26,643 nt of DNA from an uncultured Eubacteriales bacterium (GTDB lineage: Bacteria > Bacillota_A > Clostridia > Oscillospirales > Oscillospiraceae), in NCBI GenBank assembly GCA_900319835.1, contig ONPY01000026.1, positions 1 through 26,643 on the forward strand, read 5' to 3'. The first letter of the stretch is position 1. Each line of letters begins with the position of its first letter. Shown piece by piece: positions 14,389 to 24,419 of the stretch. The notes below the pieces were generated by a model. The model had not been told where the DNA came from. It was given only the letters and a program-made list of their open reading frames with translations, and did not search any database. The translations under genes and the position numbers were made by a program.

Positions 14389-15582
14389 ATGAAATACGAC
14401 TTTACCACCGTCCTCGACCGCTCCGGGCGGGACTGCCTGGCGGCGGACAAGATCCCCTTTGCGGGGCTTTCGGTCGATCCGGGCTTTGACACCATCCCCA
14501 TGTGGATCGCGGACATGGCCTTTCCCACGGCGCCGGCGATTCTGCGGGCCATGACGGACCGCCTGGCCTTCCCGAATTTCGGCTACTTCCCCCTGTCGGA
14601 GGAGTACGTTGACGCCATTCTCTCCTGGCAGCGCCGCCGCAACGGCGTCGAGGGGCTGGAGGCAAAGCACATCGGCTACGAAAACGGCGTGCTGGGCGGC
14701 GTCAGCTCCGCCATCCAGGCCTTCACCGCGCCGGGGGACAAGATCCTTGTCCATTCTCCCACCTATGTGGGCTTTACCCACACCCTGGAGGACACGGGCC
14801 GGCCCGCCGTCCACTCGCCGCTCCAGCGGGATGAGAGCGGCGTGTGGCGCATGGACTATGCGGACATAGACCGCAAGCTCAAGGAGCATAAAATCCACTT
14901 TGCCATCTTCTGCTCCCCGCACAACCCCTGCGGCAGAGTCTGGGAACGCTGGGAGATCGAAAAGGCCATGGAAATCTACGCCGCCAACGACTGCGTGGTG
15001 GTCTCCGACGAGATCTGGTCGGACATCATCCTGCCGGGCAATAAGCATATTCCCACCCAGTCCGTGTCCGAGGACGCAAAAATGCGCACCATCGCCTTCT
15101 ACGCCCCCAGCAAGACCTTCTCCCTGGCGGGCCTTGTCGGGTCCTACCACATCATCTACAACGACTATCTGAGAGACCGGGTGGTTAAGCGCGGGCAGCT
15201 CTCGCATTACAACGAGCCGAACGTGCTGTCCATGCACGCGCTCGTCGGCGGCTACCGCGACAGCGAGGACTGGTGCGATGAGATGATCGAAACCGTGGCG
15301 GAGAATGTGGACTATGCCTGCTCCTTCATCGATGCAAACTTTCCCGGCGTGCAGGTCTGCCGCCCCCAGGGGACGTACATGCTGTATCTCGACTGCGGCG
15401 CCTGGTGCCGGAAACACGGCGTGACCATCCGTGAGCTGCAGGAAAGGGGCGTGCGCTGCGGCGTCGTCTGGCAGAATGGGGAGGACTTCTTCTGGCCCGA
15501 CTCCATCCGCATGAATCTGGCCCTGCCGAAGTCCCGTCTCGTCGAGGCCCTGGACCGGCTGAAAACATACGCGTTTGTATAA
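14389..15582 (+). CDS. patB: PatB/MalY-type PLP enzyme (cystathionine beta-lyase-like aminotransferase)
   Basis: A 397-residue pyridoxal-phosphate enzyme of fold type I. The PatB/MalY subgroup mostly cleaves cystathionine or cysteine beta-C-S bonds. Subgroup marks are PMWIADMAFPTAPAI, FGYFPLSEEY, the substrate/PLP segment SPHNPCGRVW, VVVSDEIWSDII with the PLP-pyridine Asp, and the Schiff-base Lys242 in APSKTFSLAGL. The C-terminus has FWPDSIRMNLALP with the carboxylate-binding Arg. The substrate cannot be proved: cystathionine, cysteine or another amino acid are all possible. The start follows AAAGGAG. No promoter is visible between it and the rpoD hairpin, so transcription probably comes from read-through or from inside rpoD. 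Confidence 0.88.
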   Translation: MKYDFTTVLDRSGRDCLAADKIPFAGLSVDPGFDTIPMWIADMAFPTAPAILRAMTDRLAFPNFGYFPLSEEYVDAILSWQRRRNGVEGLEAKHIGYENGVLGGVSSAIQAFTAPGDKILVHSPTYVGFTHTLEDTGRPAVHSPLQRDESGVWRMDYADIDRKLKEHKIHFAIFCSPHNPCGRVWERWEIEKAMEIYAANDCVVVSDEIWSDIILPGNKHIPTQSVSEDAKMRTIAFYAPSKTFSLAGLVGSYHIIYNDYLRDRVVKRGQLSHYNEPNVLSMHALVGGYRDSEDWCDEMIETVAENVDYACSFIDANFPGVQVCRPQGTYMLYLDCGAWCRKHGVTIRELQERGVRCGVVWQNGEDFFWPDSIRMNLALPKSRLVEALDRLKTYAFV

Positions 15583-15584
15583 AA

Positions 15585-15625
15585 ACGGCAAGAGGCAGCG
15601 CCCTTTGGGCGCTGCCTCTTGCCGT
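15585..15625. terminator. Bidirectional terminator between patB and rpmE
   Basis: A perfect 19-bp stem (15585-15603 and 15607-15625) with a TTT loop lies between the convergent stops. The T tract is on the minus strand (CGTTTTTATAC), so it is best placed to end rpmE transcription; on the plus strand it lacks a T run but could still stop patB. Confidence 0.85.
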
Positions 15626-15644
15626 ACCGGCTGTATAAAACCGA

Positions 15645-15845
15645 TTACTTGATGCCGTACTTCTTGTTGAACTTGTCAACGCGGCCGCTGGTGTCAACCA
15701 GCTTCTGCTTGCCGGTGTAGAAGGGGTGGCACTTGGAGCAGATCTCAACGGTGATGTCCTTCTTGGTGGAGCCGGTCTCGATGACGGCGCCGCAAGCGCA
15801 CCGGATGGTGGTCTGCTGGTAATTCGGATGGATACCAGACTTCAT
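15645..15845 (-). CDS. rpmE: 50S ribosomal protein L31, zinc-binding type
   Basis: A 66-residue protein of the large ribosomal subunit, part of a bridge to the small subunit. [19 protein letters not shown] and [18 protein letters not shown], then [11 protein letters not shown], are family signatures. Cysteines 16, 18, 36 and 39 make it the zinc-binding (C+) form rather than the zinc-free paralog made under zinc starvation. The start follows GAGGAGAA, and it has its own promoter at 15917-15945. It is the only minus-strand gene between 5338 and the end of the window. Confidence 0.98.
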   Translation of the reverse strand: MKSGIHPNYQQTTIRCACGAVIETGSTKKDITVEICSKCHPFYTGKQKLVDTSGRVDKFNKKYGIK

Positions 15846-15916
15846 GGTTTTGTTCTCCTCATCTCAGGCTGCCTTGATTGTGCCGCAAAACGGCATAGTT
15901 ACAAGACGCAAAATGC

Positions 15917-15945
15917 ATTGTAGCACAGGCCCCATCACTTTGCAA
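15917..15945 (-). promoter_or_regulatory. Sigma-A promoter for rpmE
   Basis: On the minus strand TTGCAA (15940-15945) and TACAAT (15917-15922) have a 17-base spacer. The resulting leader of about 65 bases contains a small hairpin, GCCG/CGGC, near 15882-15894. No Zur-type operator was recognised. Confidence 0.75.
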
Positions 15946-15973
15946 GAAGATTTTCAAAAAACTTTTCCACGGC

Positions 15974-16002
15974 TTGTCCCGGAGGCTGTCTCATGGTATA
16001 AT
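15974..16002 (+). promoter_or_regulatory. Sigma-A promoter for tex-galT
   Basis: TTGTCC (15974-15979) and a perfect TATAAT (15997-16002) are 17 bases apart, 36 bases before the tex start. It is divergent from the rpmE promoter, with about 28 bases between their -35 elements. Confidence 0.75.
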
Positions 16003-16037
16003 CCTTTTTTAGAAACTCATCGAAAAAGGAGACCGTT

Positions 16038-18202
<2,165 letters not shown>

Positions 18203-18206
<4 letters not shown>

Positions 18207-19693
18207 TTGACAGCAGCATTTTTGACCTGGTAAACTATGCCCTGCGCGCGGGCCTCATCGAGGAGAGCGACCGGGTCTGGGCGGAAAATTCTCTGATCGC
18301 GGCCCTGGGACTCAACAGCTACACCCGTCCGGCGGGAGAGCCGAAGGAGCGGGAGCTGGAGGAAATCCTCAAGGAGCTGCTCGACTACGCCGAGGAAAGC
18401 GGCATCATCGAGGGCGGTATCACAGAGCGTGATCTGCTGGACGCCAGACTCATGGGTCTGCTGACGCCCCGGCCCTCCGAGGTGATCCGGGCGTTTTCTG
18501 ACCGCTATGCCGAGAGCCCCAAGGCGGCCACGGACTTCTACTACGCGCTCAGCCGCGCCACCGACTACATCCGCACGTACCGGGTGAAAAAGGATCTCAA
18601 GTGGAAGAGCGAGACCGAGTACGGCGAGCTTGACATCACCATCAACCTCTCCAAGCCCGAGAAGGATCCCAAGGCCATCGCCGCGGCCGGCAAGGCCAAG
18701 GCCTTGGGCTATCCCAAGTGCCTGCTCTGCCGGGAGGCCGAGGGCTATGCGGGACGGCTCGATTACCCCTGCCGGGCCAATCACCGCCTGATCCCCCTGA
18801 CGCTCAATGGCGAGAACTTCTTCCTGCAGTATTCCCCCTATGTCTATTACAATGAGCACTGCATCGTCCTCAACGGACAGCATGTGCCCATGAAGATCAA
18901 CAAGGCCGCCTTCCTCAAGCTGCTGGATTTTGTGGGGCAGTTCCCCCACTACTTCCTCGGCAGCAATGCGGACCTGCCCATCGTGGGCGGCTCCATTTTG
19001 AGCCACGACCACTTCCAGGGCGGCCACTACACCTTTGCCATGGCCAAGGCCCCCATCGAGCGGGAGCTGAGCTTTGCGGGCTTTGCGGACGTGAAGGCCG
19101 GCATCGTCAAGTGGCCCATGTCCGTCATCCGCATCAGCGGCCCCGACCCGATGCGCCTGGCCGATCTGGCAGACAGGATCCTCACCGCCTGGCGCGGCTA
19201 CAGCGACCCCGGCGTCATGGTCTTTGCCGAGACCGACGGCGAACCCCACAACACCATCACCCCCATCGCCCGGCGGCGGGGGGAGGACTTTGAGCTGGAT
19301 CTGGTGCTGCGCAACAACCTGACCACGGAGGAATACCCCCTGGGCCTGTTCCACCCGCACCAGGAGCTGCACCACATCAAGAAGGAGAACATCGGCCTGA
19401 TCGAAGTCATGGGTCTTGCGGTGCTGCCCGCCCGGCTGAAGACCGAGCTCAAGGAGCTGGAGGAACTGCTGGTTTCCGGCGGGGATCTGTACGCCAGCGA
19501 GACCGCGGCCAAGCACGCCCCCTGGGCCGAGGAGCTGAAAACCCGCTACACCTTCACCGCCGAAAACGCCGAATCCATTCTCCGCCAGGAGGTGGGCGTG
19601 GTGTTCTCCCGGGTGCTGGAGCACGCCGGCGTCTTCAAACGGGATGAGACCGGCTGCGCCGCCTTCCTGCGCTTTGTCGAAAGCGTGAAGTAA
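18203..19693 (+). CDS. galT: UDP-glucose-hexose-1-phosphate uridylyltransferase, class II
   Basis: GalT moves UMP between UDP-glucose and galactose-1-phosphate in the Leloir pathway. The 496-residue length and sequence are those of the class II (Firmicutes) family, different from the roughly 350-residue E. coli type. Supporting segments are LINTYxR-like LGLNSYTRPAG near the N-terminus, YFLGSNADLPIVGGSILSHDHFQGG with His268/His270 (active-site region), and FHPHQELHHIKKENIGLIEVMGLAVLPARL. It starts at ATG 18203, preceded by AAGGAAGG, and overlaps tex. No galK, galE or sugar transporter is near, so its placement is unusual for a galactose pathway; it may use other hexose-1-phosphates or act with genes elsewhere. 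Confidence 0.94.
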
Positions 19694-19698
19694 AATTG

Positions 19699-19820
19699 CC
19701 TCCCTTGCCTAAAGGGAGGGGGACCGCGCCTGCGCGGTGGAGGGATCGAACAGATACTGCCTTTTTAAGCATTTCGATCCCCCAGTCAGCTTTGCTGACA
19801 GCCCTCTTTTCAAAAGGGGG
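19699..19820. repeat. Compound palindromic intergenic element after galT
   Basis: The 174-base gap holds at least five hairpins: CCTCCCTT/AAGGGAGG (19699-19706, 19712-19719), ACCGCG/CGCGGT (19723-19728, 19733-19738), GGATCGAA/TTCGATCC (19743-19750, 19773-19780), GTCAGC/GCTGAC (19785-19790, 19794-19799), and CCCTC...AGGGGG near the end. The whole also has imperfect terminal inversion (TGCCTCCCTT against AAAGGGGGCA). It is a typical Clostridial palindromic repeat and may also end tex-galT transcription. Confidence 0.75.
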
Positions 19821-19867
19821 CATTTCCCAACAGCCGGGCGCTCAAAGCACCCTGACAGGAGAGACCT

Positions 19868-21577
19868 ATGATGCAGACCGCCAAACGCGAGAAAACTGAA
19901 CAGAGATGCCTTGTGGCCGCGCTGGTGTTCAACGCCGTTTTCCTCGCGCTGGCGCTGCTGCTGTATCAGATCGGCTTTGAGAGCAACGACGATCTGACCC
20001 TGGCCGCCTTTGTGGACGGGCAGATGGCCGTGCCCACCGCCCACATCCCCTACATCAACATCGTGCTGGGCGTGCTCCTGAAGGGGATTTATACGGTCCT
20101 CGGCCGGGGCGTGGCCTGGCACACCCTCTGCCAGATGCTGCTGCTCTGCCTGAGCTTTACGGCCATGAGCTTCGTCCTCTGCCGCAGACTGGGCATTCCC
20201 GCGGGGATCTGTGCCTCGGCGGCGCTGCTGCTCTTTATCGGCACGGACGTCTATACCATTATCAGCTATACCAAGACCGCCGCGGTCTGCACCGTGGGCG
20301 GGATGCTGCTGCTGACGGATGCCATGGAGCGGGAGAATGGCCTTGCCGCCCGGATCGCGGGCGTGGCGCTCTGCGTCTTCGGCTTCATGCTGCGGCCCAT
20401 GGAGTTTCTGCCCTGCTTCGGAATCGCGGCGGCGCTCTGCTTTCGCTGGCTCTGGGGCCTGCTCTTTGAGGAGACGGGCGGCGCCGGGGAGAAGGCAAAG
20501 CGCCTGCTGCGCGCGGCGGCCCCCTTCCTGCTGACCGTTGCCCTCTGCGGGGCGCTGTACGCGGTCAATGAGGCCGCCTGGCGCTCTCCCGCCTGGGAGC
20601 CCTATCACACTTACGACGCCATCCGCGTGGCCTACTCCGACTATGGCCGGCCGGAGTACCGGGAGATGCCGGAGGCCTACGAGGCCCTGGGCCTGAGCGA
20701 GACGGACGCGCGGCTGCTCTACGAGGGCAACTACTTTGATCCCGATGCCTACTCCGGCGAGACCATGCAGGCCATCTCAGAGGCCCGGGACGCGGCCTTC
20801 CCGCGCCGCTCCTGGGGGGAGTGCCTGGGTGTGTTTCTGGACAAATGTCTCGGAGGTTTCTTTGTGAATCTGCCGGTCTACGGTCTGCTGCTGACGCTGG
20901 CCCTCTGGCTCTGCGGCGGGCAGCACCGGCTGAAGGACTGGCTGACCCTGGCCCTTGCGGCGGCGCTGTTTACCGCGGCGTACCTGTATCTCATTCTGCG
21001 CGGCCGCTACCTCATAGACCGGGTGGACGCCGGGCTCCTCCTGGCGCTTGCCGCGGTGGCGGCGGCCATGCTGGATCCCGAGCGGCTCAAGCGGGAAAAG
21101 ACCCTTGCCGCGCTGCTGCTGGCCCTCTCCCTGCTGGGAGATGCCTGGCTTATGCGCGACTCCCTGCGCATGTGCGCCGGGGAGGACTTCGGGGCTGAGC
21201 GCACCGCGGTGGAGATGCTGCTCCAGGACACGGAGCATGTGTATCTGGCCAAGCTCGACACGGTCAGCGACCGCATCTATTCCCCCTTTGAGCCCGCCGG
21301 AAAGGGCTATTGGGACCGCATCGTTCTGCTGGGCGGCTTTGACTGCAACCACCCGGCCATCATGAACAATCTCGCGCTCTATGGCGTGAAAAACCCCTAC
21401 CGCGACGCGGTGGGCAACGACAGGGTCTATTTCATCGAGGACGACATCGACCTGACCCTGGCGCACATCCGCGAGCGCTACGATCCCGGCGCGACGGCAG
21501 AGCGGGTCGAGCCGCTCAGCGGGCAGACCGGGCTGGAGATCTACCGCATTCTCGCGGGAGAGGAGGCGGCGCCATGA
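19868..21577 (+). CDS. Polytopic membrane protein, possible GT-C-type glycosyltransferase (paralog 1)
   Basis: A 569-residue protein with about ten hydrophobic segments. I do not recognise a named family. After the first membrane segment comes FESNDDLTLAAFVDGQ (about 37-52), an acidic motif where GT-C glycosyltransferases carry catalytic Asp/Glu residues. A mid-protein soluble part (about 235-320) has YHTYDAIRVAYSDYGRPEY, and a later RGRYLIDRVDAGLLLALA lies at the end of a membrane segment. The C-terminal 130 residues are extracytoplasmic or soluble and end VEPLSGQTGLEIYRI. The next gene encodes a protein of exactly equal length with the same motifs in the same order. It starts after AGGAGA (19857-19862) at one of two tandem ATGs. 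Envelope glycan work is an inference from the motif and topology only. Confidence 0.72.
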   Translation: MMQTAKREKTEQRCLVAALVFNAVFLALALLLYQIGFESNDDLTLAAFVDGQMAVPTAHIPYINIVLGVLLKGIYTVLGRGVAWHTLCQMLLLCLSFTAMSFVLCRRLGIPAGICASAALLLFIGTDVYTIISYTKTAAVCTVGGMLLLTDAMERENGLAARIAGVALCVFGFMLRPMEFLPCFGIAAALCFRWLWGLLFEETGGAGEKAKRLLRAAAPFLLTVALCGALYAVNEAAWRSPAWEPYHTYDAIRVAYSDYGRPEYREMPEAYEALGLSETDARLLYEGNYFDPDAYSGETMQAISEARDAAFPRRSWGECLGVFLDKCLGGFFVNLPVYGLLLTLALWLCGGQHRLKDWLTLALAAALFTAAYLYLILRGRYLIDRVDAGLLLALAAVAAAMLDPERLKREKTLAALLLALSLLGDAWLMRDSLRMCAGEDFGAERTAVEMLLQDTEHVYLAKLDTVSDRIYSPFEPAGKGYWDRIVLLGGFDCNHPAIMNNLALYGVKNPYRDAVGNDRVYFIEDDIDLTLAHIRERYDPGATAERVEPLSGQTGLEIYRILAGEEAAP

Positions 21578-23283
21578 AGCTGAGACAAGCCTGGGACGAC
21601 AAGGCCTGGCCCCGGATCCTGGCGGCCGTGCTCATCAACGTCCTGTTTCTTGCCCTGATGCTGACGGCCTTTGCTCCCATGTGGGAGACCAACGACGACC
21701 TGCTCATGTCGAAGTTTGTGGATGGTCAGCTCAGCCACAAGACGGCCTATGTGCCCTACATCCACATCTTCCTCGGCGCGCTGCTGAAGGTGATGTATAC
21801 CGCCTTCGGCAACGGCTTCAACTGGTACTCCGCCTGTCAGTATCTGGTGCTGCTGCTGGGCTTTACCGCCATTACCTGGAGCCTGCTGCGCAGGTTTCGG
21901 CTGCTGCCGGCACTGGTGATGACGGCGGTGATCCTCGGAGCCTTCGGCACCGACTGTTATCTGAGCATGAACTTCTCCAAGGCCGGCGGCGTAGGGACCG
22001 TGGGCGGCATGTGCCTGCTGCTGACCGCGATGGAGCGGGCGGAACCCCCCAAAGCTCTGTTGCTGATCCTGGGCGCGGCGCTCGCACTCGCGGGCCTGCT
22101 CTGGCGCTGGGAGGAATTTGCCATCTGCGCCGTGCTGACGGCGGCGGTGTGCCTGCGGGATCTGATCGGCCTGCTGAAGGAGAACCGGGGCCTTGCCGGA
22201 AAGGCGGCCCTGCTGCGCCTGTGGCGCTATCTGCGGCCTTTTGTGGCGCTGGCGCTGCTCGCGGCGGTGCTTTTCGGCGTGTTCCAGTACGCCTGGAACC
22301 GGCCGGGGATCGCGGCCTATAAGCACTTTGACGATACCCGCAGCGTGCTCATCGACTTTGAGATCCCCGCATACGACCAGATCCCCGAGGTCTATGACGA
22401 GCTGGGCATGGACGAAAACTTTGTCTATATGATGGACAAGTGGAGCTTTTACGACACCGAGCGCTTCACCCAACAGGCCATCGACCGGCTGATCGAGGCC
22501 CGGGACAAGCTGGTGCGCCACAAGTCACTCGGGGAATGCCTGGGAATCTTCCTCAACGAGTGTCTGGCGGGTTTTCCCCAGGACCGGCCTTTTGCGGGCT
22601 TCGGTTTCCTGCTCGCCCTGTGGCTGGCCTTCGGTCGCCGCCGCGGCAGGGACTGGACGGCGCTGGTATACCTGGGCGCGGTGTTCCTGGGCACCTACAT
22701 GCTCTTTATCTATAACCAGCGATACCTCGCCAACCGGATCGACCATGGCCTGTTTCTCTCCATGGCGGTGGTGCTGAGCTTCCTGCTGGACAGAGAGAAA
22801 ATGGAGGGAGAACACTGGACGCTGCTGGCGGTGCTGGTGCTCAGCCTCTTTGTCACCTGGCGTGCCAACCGCCCCTACTGCCTGCTGGACAGCCACAACA
22901 CCGTGGAGGACCGGAGCTTTGACAAAGCCGCGGTGGAGACGCTGCTTGCCGACGAGGAACACCATTTCTTCGTCAAGGTCTGGGCCATCGAACACAATCT
23001 GTATACGCCGCTGGAGACCCCGCCGGAGGGCTATGCCGACAAGCTGGTGATGATCGGCGGCTGGAGCATGCACCACCCGGTCATTGAAGAGCTGCTGGCC
23101 CAGTGGGGCGTGGAAAACCCCTGGCACGATCTGGTGAACCGCGAGGACATCTATCTCATTGACCACGACATCGGCCGGAGCCTTGCCTTTCTCAGACGCT
23201 GGTATTACCCGGAGGCGGAGGCGGAGCTCATCGAGCCGCTGAGCAGCCAGACCGGTCTCAGCATCTACCGCATTACCGGCTGA
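21574..23283 (+). CDS. Polytopic membrane protein, possible GT-C-type glycosyltransferase (paralog 2)
   Basis: A 569-residue paralog of the preceding gene product. Shared motifs occur in the same order: NDDL...KFVDGQ (about 40-52), PYIHIFLGALLKVMYT, FGTDCYLSMNFSKAGGVGTVGGM, LGECLGIFLNECLAGF, NQRYLANRIDHGLFLSMA, and IEPLSSQTGLSIYRI at the C-terminus. Overall they look clearly homologous but well diverged, so the duplication is old or under different selection. The ATG overlaps the stop of the first copy by four bases (ATGA), which couples their translation and suggests equal amounts and perhaps a heterodimer. A palindromic element follows. As with its partner, no substrate can be assigned. Confidence 0.72.
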   Translation: MKLRQAWDDKAWPRILAAVLINVLFLALMLTAFAPMWETNDDLLMSKFVDGQLSHKTAYVPYIHIFLGALLKVMYTAFGNGFNWYSACQYLVLLLGFTAITWSLLRRFRLLPALVMTAVILGAFGTDCYLSMNFSKAGGVGTVGGMCLLLTAMERAEPPKALLLILGAALALAGLLWRWEEFAICAVLTAAVCLRDLIGLLKENRGLAGKAALLRLWRYLRPFVALALLAAVLFGVFQYAWNRPGIAAYKHFDDTRSVLIDFEIPAYDQIPEVYDELGMDENFVYMMDKWSFYDTERFTQQAIDRLIEARDKLVRHKSLGECLGIFLNECLAGFPQDRPFAGFGFLLALWLAFGRRRGRDWTALVYLGAVFLGTYMLFIYNQRYLANRIDHGLFLSMAVVLSFLLDREKMEGEHWTLLAVLVLSLFVTWRANRPYCLLDSHNTVEDRSFDKAAVETLLADEEHHFFVKVWAIEHNLYTPLETPPEGYADKLVMIGGWSMHHPVIEELLAQWGVENPWHDLVNREDIYLIDHDIGRSLAFLRRWYYPEAEAELIEPLSSQTGLSIYRITG

Positions 23284-23294
23284 CGTGATGTATC

Positions 23295-23443
23295 AGGCGC
23301 GCTGCAAAAACCTTTCCCGTCATTCTGAACCAGTGACCGGAGTCACTGGTGTGGGAATCCGTTCTTTGTTCCTGAGGAAAACGGATTGCGAGACCTGCTT
23401 AAGAACTGGTCTCGCAATGACAGAGGCTTTTTGCAGCGCGCCT
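23295..23443. repeat. Cloverleaf-like palindromic repeat (MITE/REP-like)
   Basis: Outer arms at 23295-23313 and 23424-23443 pair over about 19 bases with one bulge. Inside, GTCATT/AATGAC (23319-23324, 23416-23421) continues the stem, and three hairpins fill the middle: ACCAGTGA/TCACTGGT (23329-23336, 23343-23350), AATCCGTT/AACGGATT (23356-23363, 23380-23387) and GCGAGACC/GGTCTCGC (23388-23395, 23408-23415). The internal GTCATT, GGAATCC and GCAATGAC words are typical of a widespread bacterial palindromic repeat class. No transposase is present. Confidence 0.8.
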
Positions 23444-23461
23444 TGTCATTTCAAATATTTG

Positions 23462-23490
23462 TTGCAATTCCCGCGTCCCGGTTTTATACT
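23462..23490 (+). promoter_or_regulatory. Sigma-A promoter for the acyltransferase-ligase operon
   Basis: TTGCAA (23462-23467) and TATACT (23485-23490) are separated by 17 bases, 35 bases before the ATG. It lies just outside the palindromic repeat. Confidence 0.7.
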
Positions 23491-23525
23491 GTGAACGAAA
23501 AAACGGGAAAAAAGGAGAATCCAGC

Positions 23526-24404
23526 ATGGAACAGAGACCCAAAAAACGCGGCGACCGCTTTGACGGCTACTGGCTGCGGGACGAGGCCCCGGCCCTGGGC
23601 CAGTTCATGGCCTACCTGATGCCAAACCGCGCCGACAACGAGGCGCACATCAACATCGACATCGACACCCGGCCCATGGACGCCTTCCTCGCCAGAAAGA
23701 ACGAGGGGCGGACCGAGGACAAGTACACCTACTTCCACGTCTTTCTCGCCGCTATGGTCAAGTGCTTTGTGCTGCGCCCCAGAATGAACCGCTTTATCTC
23801 CGGCAACCGCCTGTACATGCGGGACCACATCTCCGTGTCCTTCGTGGTGAAGAAGAAATTTGAGGACAAGTCCGAGGAGGGCCTGGCCTACAAGAAGTAC
23901 GACGAGAACGACACCATCGACTCTCTGCACGCCTCCATCATGGAGGAGATCCACCAGTGCCGCCGCGAGGACGTGCTGGACAACTCCACCGACATGATGA
24001 CCAAGCTCCTCAAGCTGCCCCGCTGGCTGCTGCACATCATTGTGAACATCCTCTTTTCCCTTGACCGCAAGGGCAAGGTGCCCTACGATCTGATCAAGGC
24101 CGACCCCAACTACTCCTCCATCTTCCTGTCGAACCTCGGCTCCATCGGTATGGGCGCCGGCTACCACCATCTGAACAACTGGGGCACCAACTCCTTTTTC
24201 GGCATCATCGGCAAGAAGCACCTGGCGCCCGAATGGCATGAGGACGGAACATGCACCGTCCGCCCGGTGATCTCCCTGGGCCTGACCCTGGACGAGCGCA
24301 TCGGCGACGGCTTTTATTACGCGGGCACCGTGCGCCTGCTCAATAAGATCCTCGAGAACCCCGCGCTTCTGGAGCAGCCCTTCTCAACACCCGTGGACTA
24401 CTGA
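23526..24404 (+). CDS. E2/CAT-fold acyltransferase-like protein without lipoyl domain
   Basis: A 292-residue cytoplasmic protein resembling the catalytic domain of 2-oxoacid dehydrogenase E2 subunits and chloramphenicol acetyltransferases. The core shows TYFHVFLAAMVKCFVLRPRMNR, SIFLSNLGSIGMG (the E2 SNLG segment), NSFFGIIGKK and RPVISLGLTLDERIGDGFYYAG. In true E2 enzymes the last part reads DHRxxDG with a catalytic His; here D256 and D261 remain but the His is Glu257. No lipoyl or E1/E3-binding domain is present, and no E1 or E3 gene is nearby, so it is not part of a standard dehydrogenase complex. The start follows AAAGGAG. The acyl-CoA synthetase gene begins 15 bases downstream; shared transcription suggests they handle the same acyl group. 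Substrate unknown; altered or non-catalytic function is possible. Confidence 0.8.
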   Translation: MEQRPKKRGDRFDGYWLRDEAPALGQFMAYLMPNRADNEAHINIDIDTRPMDAFLARKNEGRTEDKYTYFHVFLAAMVKCFVLRPRMNRFISGNRLYMRDHISVSFVVKKKFEDKSEEGLAYKKYDENDTIDSLHASIMEEIHQCRREDVLDNSTDMMTKLLKLPRWLLHIIVNILFSLDRKGKVPYDLIKADPNYSSIFLSNLGSIGMGAGYHHLNNWGTNSFFGIIGKKHLAPEWHEDGTCTVRPVISLGLTLDERIGDGFYYAGTVRLLNKILENPALLEQPFSTPVDY

Positions 24405-24419
24405 TTGGAGATGACAGAT

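Noticed and set aside
12097..15591. Very long minus-strand open frame (1164 codons) opposite dnaG, rpoD and patB
   Set aside because: It is a codon-bias shadow of three clearly recognised plus-strand genes in GC-rich DNA; its product is His/Gly/Val-rich with no domain and it crosses gene borders and a terminator.
15645..15845. Zinc-free, Zur-controlled L31 paralog
   Set aside because: All four zinc-binding cysteines are present and no Zur-type operator was seen.
23295..23443. CRISPR array or tRNA-like gene
   Set aside because: There are no regularly spaced direct repeats, and the cloverleaf lacks a tRNA anticodon arm, T-loop sequence and proper stem lengths; it is a palindromic repeat.
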